Below are positions 12,315 to 24,610 of a DNA stretch of 64,000 nucleotides, one piece after another (the stretch's first letter is position 1; each line of letters starts with the position of its first letter). Made by a program: the position numbers and the translations under genes. The stretch is from Aspidapion aeneum (Eukaryota > Arthropoda > Insecta > Coleoptera > Brentidae): NCBI GenBank assembly GCA_963576565.1, contig OY755039.1, positions 128,076,640-128,140,639 of the forward strand, in the 5' to 3' direction. The notes beneath the pieces were generated by a model. The model had not been told where the DNA came from. It searched no databases and was given only the letters and a program-made list of their open reading frames with translations.

Positions 12315-14462
12315 CGCGTACGCAGAATAAAACTTAGGGGGGGGGGCGTAAATGCAAAAAAATTAAAAAAACAATAGAAATTTATTAAAATAAACAAATA
12401 AAACGGAAACTAAAAAAAACGAACTTACATATATTTTCACAAATCTTCTCTACTACAGTAACACCACAAAGTAAAAATTTACTTTATAGTAAAATGAAAC
12501 GTCTGGGATCTTCAGCAAATATGCTCAAAACATCTTCTACTTGTTTTTTTCTCAAATTATTTTAGGTGTACACACATCATGCGCAAACCGCTTAATATAT
12601 CCTGTGCAAAGAACGTTCTACGGTACTACATGGGAATGCTGGCAAAATATGTAGCGCAATTTTTGTGGGTGGAAAAACAAATTTCGCTTGCTTTACAACT
12701 TCTGCTTCTTCCAAACTTTTCAACTCCTCTTTATGACTTTTTTGTCTCTCTACAAGTTGAACTATAACTCAGCCTCATCATCAAGCCTGTTTAAATGATG
12801 AAATTCTGAACATTATTTAAAGCGCATCTTAAATTTACTGGATGACAAGTCCAGCATAACAAAAGGATGTAGTTCCAATAGTTTGAAAGCTAACCATTAT
12901 AGGTAGGGTTTCATCGTAAACTCCAAATAAGGTATTACCAAACGTGCATACGATTTTGCTGTCGCCCAACAATCCATCAGCTAGGATAGTGTTTATGACT
13001 TCTTTTGCAGATTCACCATGATGTTTAATTAGATCTAATACACTTTTAATCTGATTTCCACATGCAATAAATCTAAACTTTTAGATTTCAACAACACAGG
13101 TTCCAAAAGCGCAGAATACTTTGGTATCAGGTACAGGGAATAATAAATGCCAGCCTTCTAGAAGCCCTGTAAAGCAGAAATGCCACCTCTCTAGTTCCAA
13201 TATTGCCGTCTTCTTATAGTTTTTAAAGGCCTTCAAGGATGCACAAAAAGTTGTCTTTAAATACAGCGATACTTTTATAATTTTAAGACCAACGTATCTA
13301 ACAAAGGATAAAAATGAGTAATATTTGGACCATTAGATTAGATTAGATTAGATTAGATTATTATATTTCGTACGTTAGCCACAATACAATGGATGTACAA
13401 GTCAAATCAACTTAATACTAAAAGAAAAGTACTTACAAACTAAAGTGAATCATATTGTTTAAAAAAAAATACAAAGTATGTAAATAACAACGGACTTAAG
13501 TAATAACAAACATTTTTTTTTATATAGTTTCTAGAGTTTAAAGTGAATCTGCTAAAAAATCATTGACATTTACTAGCAATATATCCTTGATTCCATGCTT
13601 AAATTTTTTATAATTTAAAACTTTTATGCACCCGGTATTTTGTTATACATTTTTTTACCTATGTATCCGGGGACTTAAATTTTTTTGTTTTGTATTTATC
13701 AATAACAAGTAGATTTGCATTGCGCAAATTGTATGAATGAAAATCGGAGTTTTTTTATGCTGTTCTATGAAATTTTTAATATAAAGTAATGTTCTAAAAA
13801 TATATATTGAAGGCAGTGTCATAATTTTTTTGCTGACAAAAGTTGGCCTGCAATTATCTCTACTCTTTATTTGAAACATTATTCTTAATGCCCTTTTTCG
13901 CATAATAAAAGCCCTATGACAGTAGCTGCTGCAGCCCCATAATATTATATTATAAGATAAAGGACAGTAAACTATTGAATAGTACACTGAAATTAAGTTT
14001 TGTTCATTTAATGTATCTCGTTGTGATAGCGCAAAGCAACTCTTGCTAATTTTTTTGCATACATAATCTACATGATCATCCCAACTGATAAATTCATCTA
14101 AAATTAGTCCTAAAAATTTTGTTTGTTCTGATATGCCTTGATTTTCAATCTCTATACGTGGCCTAGATACTGAAGCACGAAATTAACTAACTGTTTTTTC
14201 AACATTAAGAATAAGGTTATTTTTTGAACACCAGGTTTTCAAAATACAACTAATTCACGAAAAAAATGAATTATATATTTTACAATCGTTAGGAATAAGT
14301 AAATCTATTGTATAATATTATGTAGATAGGAATAAATTTATAGTGCTTGAATTTGATTGATTGTTTTGTTTTGGAATTCGAAATTATTAAATTATATTTA
14401 ACATTTGGGGGGGAGGGGCATGTGCCCCTTCCTGCTTCTTGCTGCCTACGCCCATAGGCACT
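12315..14462 (-). pseudogene. Second hAT-like relic, opposite strand, split by a retrotransposon
   Basis: The 12315-12340 end (CGCGTACGCAGAATAAAAC) and the 14430-14460 end (CTTGCTGCCTACGCCCAT) match the ends of the 3321-4153 relic. On the minus strand, about 12470-12620 repeats its C-terminal region (AGCGGTTTGCGCATGATGTG; GATCCCAGACGTTTCATTTT). At 12900-13080 is a further transposase-like stretch absent from the shorter copy. Many stops and frameshifts. The insertion at about 13336-14255 separates the 5' end from the rest. Confidence 0.6.
13336..14255 (-). pseudogene. Non-LTR retrotransposon 3' fragment (RT C-terminal region) with TAATC tail
   Basis: Minus-strand reading: KTWCSKNNLILNVEKT (about 14190-14240), FLGLILDE..SWDDHVDYVCKKISK (about 14040-14120), then an open stretch at 13655-13987 with CPLSYNIILWGCSS and RALRIMF. 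This order is the end of a Jockey/CR1-type reverse transcriptase. It ends in a short tandem tail (TAATC)n at 13336-13360, typical of some non-LTR 3' ends. It is 5'-truncated and lies inside the hAT relic, so it inserted later. Confidence 0.7.
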
Positions 14463-14876
14463 GTCACAAATCTAGATTGGTTTGCCTCTACAGACCAATC
14501 AAGTTCTGCGCAGCCATCACCAAAATCCGTGCTACTATGCAATGCTACTATAAGGGAGGACCAAACTTTTAATAACGAAGTACCGCAAATAACAAATTTC
14601 TAGAGGTAGCACTGTATTGCTCATAATTTTACCGTTTTACTCTCCACAATGAATGAAATAATTTTTTGCCCCATACTATATTTTAAATTACCCGTTGTTC
14701 AGCTACATCCATCAAGTATAATCCACCGACATATAAATGGGTACAAGCGGCAAGAAAATTATACAGAAATGTCCTTATAACAAATTTCAATGGGAAACAG
14801 ACTTTAATGTTTTGGTTCTGCTGCATATAATAGTTGTTACAGTGTGCCACTGACGTTTAAATAAGTCTGATTTACA
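14463..14876. other. Gene-less stretch
   Basis: No gene or structured repeat recognised. Confidence 0.35.
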
Positions 14877-15492
14877 CCTCTATAAACTTAGCATTACCAC
14901 TTAAGAATTGGATATTCGCAATATATGCATTAATTGTCGTAAATTTGTCGTGAAAGAAAAAAATTTGTCGCGCCACCCGTTTTCCTGAAAAGGGTATGTA
15001 ATGCTAAGTTGGGTCTCAACTTAGCATTACCACCCCAGAAAAAATGAAAATCTATGGAATAATTGTCGTAAATTTGTCGTAAATTTGGCGTGAAAGAAAA
15101 AAAATTGTCACGCCACCCGTTTTCCTGAAAAGAAAAACAATTGTCGCGTCATCCGTTTTCCCGGAAACGGGCAGTGAGCAATTTTGAAATTTCTCAGCCA
15201 AATCTTAGTGATCTTTCAGCTTTTTCACAAAACTTACGAAGATGTAGGTGATCATATTTAACCTTTTCGCGCAATTGTAAATTTTTGGTGAAACAATCAT
15301 TATATTACGTTCCGCTTTTACTTTTCAATAGAACCTTTTGTGTTTGTGTAAATATTCATTGATCGCCAGGATTTTGCGTTGTTTTAGAAATTATGAAAAA
15401 AAGTGAACTTCTCAAGAAACATTTATATGCATTAATTGTCGTAAATTTGTAAATTTGTCGTGAAAGTGAACTCTGCCAATATATGGGCCCCT

Positions 15493-16190
15493 AAGCTCAC
15501 ACTAGGTACTATAGTTATAGTTTACGTGTGAGCTAATATAACTAAAAACTGAAATATATTTTATTCAACTCCAGACTAAATTACCTTTTGTTTGATACCA
15601 CACAAGCCATGTTTTGACTTAAACTCAAATTTTTTAAATCTACCCCCACCCTTTTCTTAAAATAAATTAAAATGTATTTTGTTTAAGTCCAGACTCAATT
15701 ACCTTTCGTTTGATATCACACACGCCATATTTTCACTTAAACTCTAATTTTTGAAATATACCCCCACCCTTTTCTTAAAATAAATTAAAATGTATTTTGT
15801 TTAACTCCAGACTCAATTACCTTTCGTTTGATATCACACACGCCATATTTGCACATAAACTCTAATTTTTTTAATCTACCCCCCACCCTTTTATTCGGTT
15901 TGTGTTCGGTGGATTTTGTTCATTTTTAAATGGGACCATCTCGACCCAAGACCCAGCCTAGGTACCAAATTTCATTAAAATCGGCCAAGCGGTTTTTGAG
16001 TTATGCGCGTTGGTCGTTACAGACATACAGACAGACATACAGACAGACAGCCAGACAGACGGCGCAACAAAAAAGTTTCAAAATCATCTGAAACGCAAAG
16101 ATGAAATCGGAGCAACTTTTTTTTTCTCGAAAAAATTAGGATCACCAAAGCTCACACTACTATAGTATAGTATATGTGTGAGCTAAAATA
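15493..16190. repeat. Nested insertion with hairpin ends and three tandem copies
   Basis: Both ends carry a palindromic motif (AGCTCACACTA...GTGTGAGCT at 15493-15535 and at 16149-16183). Inside are three direct copies of about 118 bp starting near 15552, 15670 and 15787 (shared: CTCCAGACTCAATTACCTT, TCTACCCCCACCC), followed by a conserved-looking block (AAATCGGCCAAGCGGTTTTT, ACAGACAGACAG run, GATGAAATCGGAGCAAC) up to the right end. The hairpin ends and internal microsatellite resemble widespread insect non-autonomous repeats. Class not settled. Confidence 0.55.
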
Positions 16191-17700
16191 TTGTCGCGCC
16201 ACCCGTTTTCCTGAAAAGGGTATGCAATGCTAAGTTGAGTCTCAACTTAGCATTACCACCCCAGAAAAAATTAAAATTTTCAAAAACTAATAAATGCATT
16301 AATTGTCGTGAATTTGTCGTAAATTTGTCGTGAAAGAAAAAAATTTGTCGCGCCACCCGTTTTCCCGGAAAGGGTATGTAATACTAAGTTGAGTCTCAAC
16401 TTAGCAATACCACCCCAGAAAAAATGAAAATTTTCAAAAACTGATAAATGCATTAATTGTCGTGAATTTGTCGTAAATTTGTCGTAAAAGAAAAACAATT
16501 GTCGCGTCATCCGTTTTCCCGGAAACAGGCAGTGAGCAATTTTGAGATTTCTCAGCCAAATCTTAGTGATCTTTAAGCTTTTTCACAAAACTTATGAAGA
16601 TGTAGGTGATCATATTTAACCTTTTCGCGCAATTGTAAATTTTAGGTGAAACAATCATTATATTACGTTCCGCTTTTACTTTTTAATATAACCTTTTGTG
16701 GTGTTTGTGTAAATATTCATTGATCGCCAGGATTTTGCGTTGTTTTAGAAATTATGAAAAAAAGTGAACTTCTCAAGAAACATTTATATGCATTAATTGT
16801 CGTGAATTTGTAGTAAATTTGTCGTGAAAGAATAAAATTTGTCACGCCACCCGTTTTCCTCAAAAGGGTATGTAATGCTAAGTTAAGTCTCAACTTAGCA
16901 CTACCACCCCAGAAAAAATTAAAATTTTTAAAATCTAATAAATGCTATAACTGTCGTAAATTTGTCGTGAAAGAAAAACAATTGTCGCGTCATCCGTTTT
17001 CCCGGTAACGGGCAGTGAGCAATTTTGAGATTTCTCAGCCAAATCTTAGTAATCTTTAAGCTTTTTCACAATACGAAGATGTAGTATATTTAACCTTGTC
17101 GCGCGATTGTAAATTTTTGGTGAAACAATCATTATATTACGTCCCGTTTTTTATATCTGAACATTGTCTTTTCGATATCCTCCTGTGGGATTTTACGAGG
17201 TTTCCCTCTTTTCATTGTGCACTTTCGGAATAATTAATAAATAAAATTAAACAAAAACGTCTTGTCGGCTCAAAGAACTTTGTTCAAAGATATTATTTTT
17301 TCGATGCTTTGGTGCAGGGCTTTTAATGTTGCCAGGTCGACATAACACGTTTACACGCGTCCGAAAAGTTTTTTCGTAACAATTGACTATGCTATGCTTG
17401 ATTTTTATTTTATTAGGGGTCGTCTATAAATTACGTAACAGGATTTGGAGGGCTTCCTGAAAGTTTGGCAAAGTGTAACAAGGGGTATGGAGGGCTTCTC
17501 GACTTTGTTAGGTAACAACTTTTGCCTACAATAAAATAAATAAAGCTATACAACTAGTAGGTACCTAGTATTACTAGAAGATGGTGTTTTGTTAGTATGA
17601 AACATATTTATATCCGTTCTCTGTAGCAAAATGTCTATGATTGTTAAAAGGACAACATAATATTTCTTGAGAAGTTCGTGTTAATTCTACTACTACTGCT

Positions 17701-19232
17701 ATGTCGGTTTAGAACGTTTTTCTACGTTGTCCGACGCCTATTCTCCACCTCCTTCGATCCTGACAATCATCTTCTGTCAGATTCTTTTGACTCATTGATC
17801 TTTGAATTGACTGTTGCCATTCTAGTTTAGGACGTCCTCTTTTTCTGCGCCCTACTGGTTGCCACTCTAGGACCTGTTTTGGTAATCTTTCGTCGTTCAT
17901 CCGTTGTACATGGCCGTACCATATCAATTGCCTTTTAGTAATGTCATCCGTTATGCTTCCCTCGATTCCCATTCTTTCTTTTATGATCTCATTTCTTATG
18001 TGATCTAATCTAGATATTCTCATTGATCTTCTTATTGCATCCATTTCGACACGTTCCATTTTTGTTTTGTATTTTTCTGTTACGCGACAAGTCTCTATTC
18101 CATACAACAGCGTGCTTTTTACCATTGTTTCATATACGTTAAATTTTACATTCTTTCTTATCTCTCTGCTCCATAAAATACTGTTAAGACATCCAATAAC
18201 CTTTTTTGCGTTTACTATTCTTTTTTCCAATTCTTTACAGTCTGTTCCTGTCCTATCAAATGTGACACCCAAGTATACATACTCATTGCATGGAGATATT
18301 GTTTGTCCATTGTCTAGTTCTAACTTACTGGATTTGTTTCCAATACATAAGTACTGTGTCTTGTCCAACTGTGTCTTGTCCACGTTCACTGTTAGTCCCC
18401 ACTTTTGGTATTCTTCCGTTAACTTTCTCATCATATACTCCATGTCTTCTTTATCATTAGCTACAATTACTTGGTCGTCAGCAAACTGTAGTGTGTATAT
18501 AGTAAATCGGTCGTTAAGTTGTATTCCCATGCCGTGCACTTTACGTTCCCAGTTTTTTAGAGCCACTGCGATATATATTTTAAAAAGAGTTGGAGAGATA
18601 CAACATCCCTGTCTTAAGCCTTTTGTTACCAGGAATTCTTTTGAAAGTCGATTTCCAATTTTAATTTTAGATTTTGACCCTTTGTAAAGTTCTTTTATCG
18701 CTTTTATGTATGTATGATTGATATTAGTTTGTTCCAACACCGTCCATAATTTTTCTACTGGAACGGTATCATATGCTTTTTGTAGGTCCACAAAGGTAAC
18801 ATGAGTCTCTATATTTCTGGCGCTTCTTTTCTCGATTACTTGTTTAAGACAAAAAACATTATCACTACAAGATCTGCCTGCACGAAACCCACTTTGCTCT
18901 TCTTCTTCTTGTTCATGAAAATCATTCTCTATTAGATCTCTAAGAATCCTACCGTACAATCTACTTAGAGTGTTGGTGACTGAAATTCCTCTGTAATTGT
19001 TACAATCCAGCTTGTTTCCTTTTTTATGTGTTGAGGATATGAAGGCAATTTTCCAATTATTAGGTACTGGATGTCCGTTTATGCATTGATTGATAATATA
19101 TGTGAGATTTTCGAGTAGTTTCTCTGATCCATATTTGAGCATTTCAGCATATATTCCCCCAGGTCCGCTAGCTTTTCCGGATTTAAGCTTTTTTATACTA
19201 TTCTTTACCATTTCTTTTTCGATGATTACTTC
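17701..19232 (-). pseudogene. RTE-like non-LTR retrotransposon, RT half (500-residue open frame)
   Basis: An uninterrupted frame at 17709-19211 encodes reverse transcriptase without its upstream endonuclease. In order: GKASGPGGIYAEMLKYG, IAFISSTHKKGNKLDCNNYR, QSGFRAGRSCSDN, THVTFVDLQKAYDTVP, KGLRQGCCISPTLF, the palm motif LQFADDQVIV, then a C-terminal RQLIWYGHVQRMNDERLPKQ and GRRKRGRPKLEW tail typical of RTE-type elements. The open frame has no initiator context of its own because the element is 5'-truncated near 19232, where palindromic-module DNA resumes. A 15-bp in-frame duplication repeats DKTQ near residue 280. The same family recurs at 47600-49020 (5' half) and 62835-63682. Confidence 0.85.
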
Positions 19233-19889
19233 CTTCCGTTAATTCTAAAACAACGCAAAATCCTGGCGTTAGCTTGATCATTGAAAACAGCGAGCAATGA
19301 ATATTTATATTAACACCACAATTGGGTTATATTGAAAAGTAAAAACGGGACGTAATATAATGATTGTTTCACCAAAAAGTTACAATCGCGCGACAAGGTT
19401 AAATATACTACATCTTCGTAAGTATTGTGAAAAAGCTTAAAGATCACTAAGATTTGGCTGAGAAATCTCAAAATTGCTCACTGCCCGTTTCCGGGAAAAC
19501 GGATGACGCGACAATTGTTTTTCTTTTACGACAAATTCACGACAATTAATGGATTTATTAGTTTTTGAAAATTTTAATTTTTTCTGGGGTGGTAGTGCTA
19601 AGTTGAGACTCAACTTAGCATTACATACCCTTTTCAGGAAAACGGGTAGCGCGACAAATTTTTTTCTTTCACGACAAAATTACGACAATTATTCCATAGA
19701 TTAGTTTTTTAAATTTTTTATTTTTTTCTGGGGTGGTAATGCTAGGTTGAGACTCAACATAGCATTACATACCCTTTTTAGGAAAACGGGTGGCGCGACA
19801 AATTTTTTTCTTTCACGACAAATTTACGACAATTAATGCATATATTGCGAATATCTAATTCTTAAGTGGTAATGCTAAGTTTATAGAGG

Positions 19890-20405
19890 TTCGATTTCGT
19901 TTGCGAGGGGGACACTTTTTGGCTATCTTGAAATTTTTGTAACACGTACCACCTTCGAGGGGTATACTTTACCCCTATATTTTAAATAGGGAAAGTGATA
20001 CCTTGTTTTGAAGGCCTTTTCAATGTCCTTACCACCATGTAAAAATTTCAAAAATCTAAAACCATTAGTTTTTGAGATAATTGCCTTCAAACTTTCAAAT
20101 TTAACATGGACTGAAAAAATAAAAATTTAATTAGAATTTTAGTATTTTTCGGATTTAATTTTTATTTTATCATTTTATTTTCATGTTAAATTTGAAAATT
20201 TGAAAGCAAATATCTCAAAAACTGATCAATGGATTTGTATTTACACACAAATTTAGTTTTTACACGTTTGTAAAGATATTCAAGAGAGCTTCAAAATAAG
20301 GTATCACTAGATCCTTTCCAAAATATAAGGGTAAAGTATACCCCACGAAGGGGGTTCGAGCTACAAAAATTTCAAGTGCCCCCCACACAAACAAAATCGA
20401 CGTGT
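19890..20405. repeat. Foldback MITE, about 515 bp
   Basis: The left end reads CGATTTCGTTTGCGAGGGGG and the right end reads GCCCCCCACACAAACAAAATCG in mirror. Inner blocks also mirror (GGGGTATACTTTACCCCTAT versus AAGGGTAAAGTATACCCC; TTGAAATTTTTGTA versus TACAAAAATTTCAA). No coding capacity. It abuts the end of the 5-kb modular element. Confidence 0.7.
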
Positions 20406-21400
20406 CTTGGCATCTTTAAAAATTTTCAGCAGTTCTCCAGAAATCCCGGGTTGAAAGTTTTAAATTAGACACCCTGTATATAATAATATGCATGTGTTTA
20501 AAAATAGCCAATCAGGACATTTTCTGCTAAAGTTCGCAAGAAGGACACTCTTATGTACATTTGATATTGCCATTTCTTAATGTTTGCCTCATGAATTGGA
20601 AATTACCGTGGGTTTGGAATATTACGTATATGGTAAAAACCTCTATCATTCCATAAAACCCAGGACTATTGATTGATCGATTTTTTCAAAGAGAAACCTT
20701 TGTTTTGTTGTTGGGCTTGATACACTGAACCAGGTCTATTAAAACAGACGAGCCAGGAACTTCCACAGTGTTGACGTCAGAAGCAAAGATTATAGATTAT
20801 AATATATATAATTGTCAGAAGCAAGGCTTATTCTTTTGTACGCCATATTACTTAAAAATAAACTCAAATTTTGTTGTTGTCGTTGTTAACGTCGACTTTT
20901 GACGGTTCTTAACACTTTCGTTTCGGTTCGGTTTGGATTCACACCCTCTAGGATCACGGGAAAGAAGTTTTTTTAAATGTCGCTGTTTTTATTAGTCGCT
21001 ATTTTGAATATCGAAATGTGAACGGTCTTTTAAATGTCGCCGTTTTAAATATCACGCTTTTGAACCAGAGCCACACAAAACTTTAAACATTAATTTTTTT
21101 TGTGGAACAATATCTGATCTGATTAACATTGCTATTTCCGGAATATAAATTACTTTTTTGCAAACATTTAAAAAAATAGTATCTACTTGTATTTGATACA
21201 CAAACAAATAAACAAATGTACCATAAGACGCAAGGTGAAAATTTTTAATTAAAAGTAGGAAGAAACGCATAAAACTTTAAATTCACTTTTTATCCTCAAT
21301 TGTGGAATATCAAGATGGTGTCGGAGAATACTTCACTAAAATTGCACAAAATCTGTGGTGGCGTTTTGAAAATATCGGTAAAACATCTCTCGTGATCATT
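20406..21400. other. Gene-less stretch with a GGTTCGG-family block
   Basis: At about 20915-20975 is a copy of the block found in the foldbacks near 2.1-2.5 kb and 46.7-47.1 kb (TTCGGTTCGGTTTGGATTC, CACCCTCTAGGATC, GGGAAAGAAG). The end of a dispersed repeat (GACACCCTGTATATAATAAT) is at about 20470. No gene. Confidence 0.5.
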
Positions 21401-22060
21401 AAAGACTATTTAATATATACGGTAGTGGGCATAACCAAAAGCTTTGGTCTTATGCTACATATGCTGTATCCTTAATTTGTAGTTTTGGTAAAATCCAAAA
21501 TAGTGCATGCTTTTAAAACTTGAATATTTTTAACCCACTTGCCAAAAGTTTATGTATGGCAATGACATGATTTTAAAAATTAAGAAGAAAGCTACATATT
21601 TGCCGTGTAGAAGGACATGTAAAAGTATGGCAGGAACTAACATAATTAAATTATACCAAACCTTTACGGAACATACAAAAAAATTGCGCTTGATTTTAAG
21701 CGCTCTGTTAATTGTTTTTAATTCTATATTGATGTAAAAATGTTAACGAATCGCACCAGCAGCCACCCAGCTTGATGTTATTTTTCGTTAGGTTTTTTAG
21801 CTACCTTTCGAAAGTTTAAAACAGTACCTATTTCGATGTGGTTAAACTTTCTTAATTTTTATCCCATTTTTACAAGTGATATGTCCTTCTAAACGGCAAA
21901 GATGTAGCTTTCTTGTCAATATTTCAGATCATATCATTGGCGTACATAAACTTTTAGTGAGTGAGGTATAAAGAAAAACTAAAAATTTAGGATACAGGAT
22001 ATGTAATATAATGGCCAAGCTTCTCGTATGGTCTAGAACCGTAGAAATTAAATAGTCTTT
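21401..22060. repeat. Foldback MITE, 660 bp
   Basis: It begins AAAGACTATTTAATA and ends ATTAAATAGTCTTT. Long inner arms pair about 21465-21640 with 21835-22015 (mirrored: AAAGTTTATGTATGGCAATG / TTGGCGTACATAAACTTTT; AAGCTACATATTTGCCG / CGGCAAAGATGTAGCTT; AGAAGGACAT / ATGTCCTTCT). No coding capacity. Confidence 0.7.
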
Positions 22061-23789
22061 GATAAGTCCACAGTTTAACAAAAATAACTTTTTATTTGAC
22101 ATACGTTACACAATGGTTAAATCAGAACCTAATTGGTTAAGTAACATACAACTTTATTAATTCTTAAGTAATTTTTTTCAACTGATATCTTATTGTGCAC
22201 GTCAAAGGTGTAGCTTTGGGTGACGTGGGATCTAGAAAATATCTAAATTAAAATCATGCGCCATGCTGGATTTTATAGAAATTTTGACAAAAAAGTCGTA
22301 TAAACTCAAGTCTTAGCTTACCATGAACACCATAATCACAAAAATTAAACAAAGGGTAAAAAAATCTACAGCCGAAAAGAAATGTTTTGGCCCCCTTATA
22401 TTTGGGTTAGTGTTATTCAACAAAGCATATTTGTTATCGCCATAATATGTTGTGCATTTCGAGTTGCAACTGCATGCATATTCTATTGAGCGCCGTTACT
22501 AAATCAAGGCACTTGCCCCTAAAATGGTGCCACTATCTCGTTCTACATTCGCATAGTATATCAACGACAGGGTAAGCTTTATGCTGCTTTTGAAATAATT
22601 ATTTTGGACTGCCACTTTTACCTTTCTCTCTGTCGTCACATAATGTATTTGAGCATTAATTTAATCATAGTTTTTGAAATAACTTTTTGACAGTAATCAG
22701 CTGTTCGCCATAACAAATAATATAGGCCCGCGAAAAAAATCGTAAGAAGTTGTCCCAGAAATAAGAAATGAACTGTAGCTATTATTATGCATGCAGCTAC
22801 TTGATTTTTCTATGAGTAATTTTATTCATAAATAGCGAATTATTTTGGAAGAAAAATACAGCACTGGTTAAAATATTTTTATTTTTTCGGAAAACTAGTA
22901 TTCTTTTGAGCAACTGACAAACCCAGCGTTGCGCTGCATTGTGGTATTCTATTACAATGGCATTGGGACAATTTTTGAGACCACCAAAACAGTGTCAGTG
23001 GACCACGAGTGACGCACAAACTTTCTCAAAAGAATTCAGTTATTAGACTTATTACAATAGAGCCTGGCAGTAATAGCGACAGGCAGTATTTAAACAGTGT
23101 CACATTACAAGAGCAGCTGTCTTCTTTTAAAATTATATCTTTGTGTACCTATTCTAAGAGCCGGAATTAATACTGCCGCCTTAACGGAAAATAAACGACT
23201 GGATTTTTAAATTTGACTTTGGTGTAGCAATTTTGAAAGGTCAACTGTCAGTTTTCAATGGAAAACTATCAGAATTCTGCCCTGCACTATCTGCCTGCCT
23301 TTATTGCAATATTGTATTGTAAGAATAACCGTAGATAAGTTAACTTTACAATATGTTCGATATAAGTCAACTCTCCAAAAGTTCGACAATTATCTGTTTA
23401 TTATTATTTTGATTTAGTCTGATATTTTCATAGACTTTATGTATCGAATCAGTTTAATCATGTTTCTTTGCAGGTTGTCAAGATTTTCCGCTTAAATCGT
23501 ATATCCGCGTAAATGAGTAGCCTTATTTTCGTATCTTACAAGAACCATAAAAACTCTATTTGGGTATCTCTATTTCTGAACTATCATTTATCTATTGCCT
23601 AAGTTTTTTTTAAATATCATTAAAGTATGCGTTAATTAAAATAATTAAAATAGCACAACCTAGGTTTACACCTCTCTTGAAGGTCTCTAATATGTTTGTT
23701 GGTCTGCTCTGACTGACATGACGGTTGAATTGTAAAACTTCTGTTAGTTGATCATGACTGACTTCCTTAAACGTATTATTGTTACAACC
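22061..23789. other. Gene-less stretch
   Basis: No coding region is supported. If the older Polinton proposed to the right is real, its missing N-terminal polymerase sequence would be expected here, but no recognisable trace was found. Confidence 0.35.
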
Positions 23790-23943
23790 CCCACGTGACA
23801 GTATACTGGAATAGAGCTAGAGCTTAGAGGCGGTCTAAGTCAAGTCTGCAGTAAGAGAAAAGCCAGAGCTAACAACAAATACCTTCCAAGCTGATCCTTC
23901 TAGGCCCGAATCTTTTTTGATGTACTTTGATGTAAATAACCAG

Positions 23944-24019
23944 GTTCATCCGTTTTAAGTAATTGCCTATAATTGGTATATGTTTCAATCATCATTGATA
24001 ATTATATTTTTTTTTGCAG
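23944..24019 (+). other. Candidate intron 1 in the relic polymerase
   Basis: It starts GTTCAT and ends in a T-run followed by GCAG. Removing it brings DVNN next to YGWAMS, as in the family motif. The donor is weak. Confidence 0.55.
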
Positions 24020-24442
24020 TATGGTTGGGCGATGTCTTAATACCTTCCCTGTGGTGGTTTCCAATGGTGTGATACAAAAAAAAAGCGATGGCTATATATT
24101 GGAAGTTGATTGATTATCCTTACGAACTACATGATCAACATAAAGATATATCATTCTGTCCACAGTACATAAATCCTAAGACTGGGAAGCTTCCAAAAAA
24201 TGTTAAAGAGCTTACCAAACTAATGGCAACATTTGAAGATAAGAAGAAGTATGTGATTCATTATAGAGCTCTAAAACAGGCAATTTCATATGGGCTGCTA
24301 TTAAAGAAAGTACATCGCGTAGTTAAATTTAATCAAGCTCCATGGCTGAAGAGCTATATCGGTCTAAACACAGAGCTCCGTAAAAAGGCAGCGAATGAAT
24401 TTGAGAAGAATATATTCAAGTTGATGAATAATACGGTCTTTG

Positions 24443-24610
24443 GTAAGTTCAAAAAATATTGATTTTGATTTTATTTTTACATAGACCTGAAGTGATATTT
24501 GTGAAAAAATACATATTTAACTACGTACTTAAGTACGGTACTATCGTTTGTTTATTATATGAAAAATACTGTATATAGATATATCTTAAACTTATCCTTT
24601 TTCGTTGTAG
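24443..24610 (+). other. Candidate intron 2 in the relic polymerase
   Basis: It begins GTAAGT and ends TTTTTCGTTGTAG, a strong donor and acceptor pair. It falls exactly between VFG and KT of motif B; the central Polinton polymerase is uninterrupted here. Confidence 0.75.

Larger units (their letters stand above)
14877..19889. mobile_element. 5.0-kb element made of palindromic modules, interrupted by other insertions
   Basis: The outer ends are inverted over more than 100 bp: CCTCTATAAACTTAGCATTA at 14877 and its reverse complement ending at 19889, followed inward by matching TTGCGAATAT/ATATTCGCAA and GTCGTAAATTTGTCG/CGACAAATTTACGAC blocks. Internally a module recurs: hairpin AGTTGAGACTCAACT next to AGCATTACC, then AATTGTCG/AAATTTGTCG words, then a long block with CTTTTTCACAAAACTTA and AACAATCATTATATTACGT. 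Copies are at about 14880-15480, 16190-16800, 16800-17165 and, inverted, 19240-19880. A short open frame at about 17145-17213 (minus, starting MKRGKPRKIPQED) may be the remnant of its gene; the product is not identified. Confidence 0.65.

Noticed and set aside
18067..18687. 206-residue hydrophobic open frame on the plus strand
   Set aside because: Antisense shadow of the RTE reverse transcriptase; the same shadow appears at 62822-63247.
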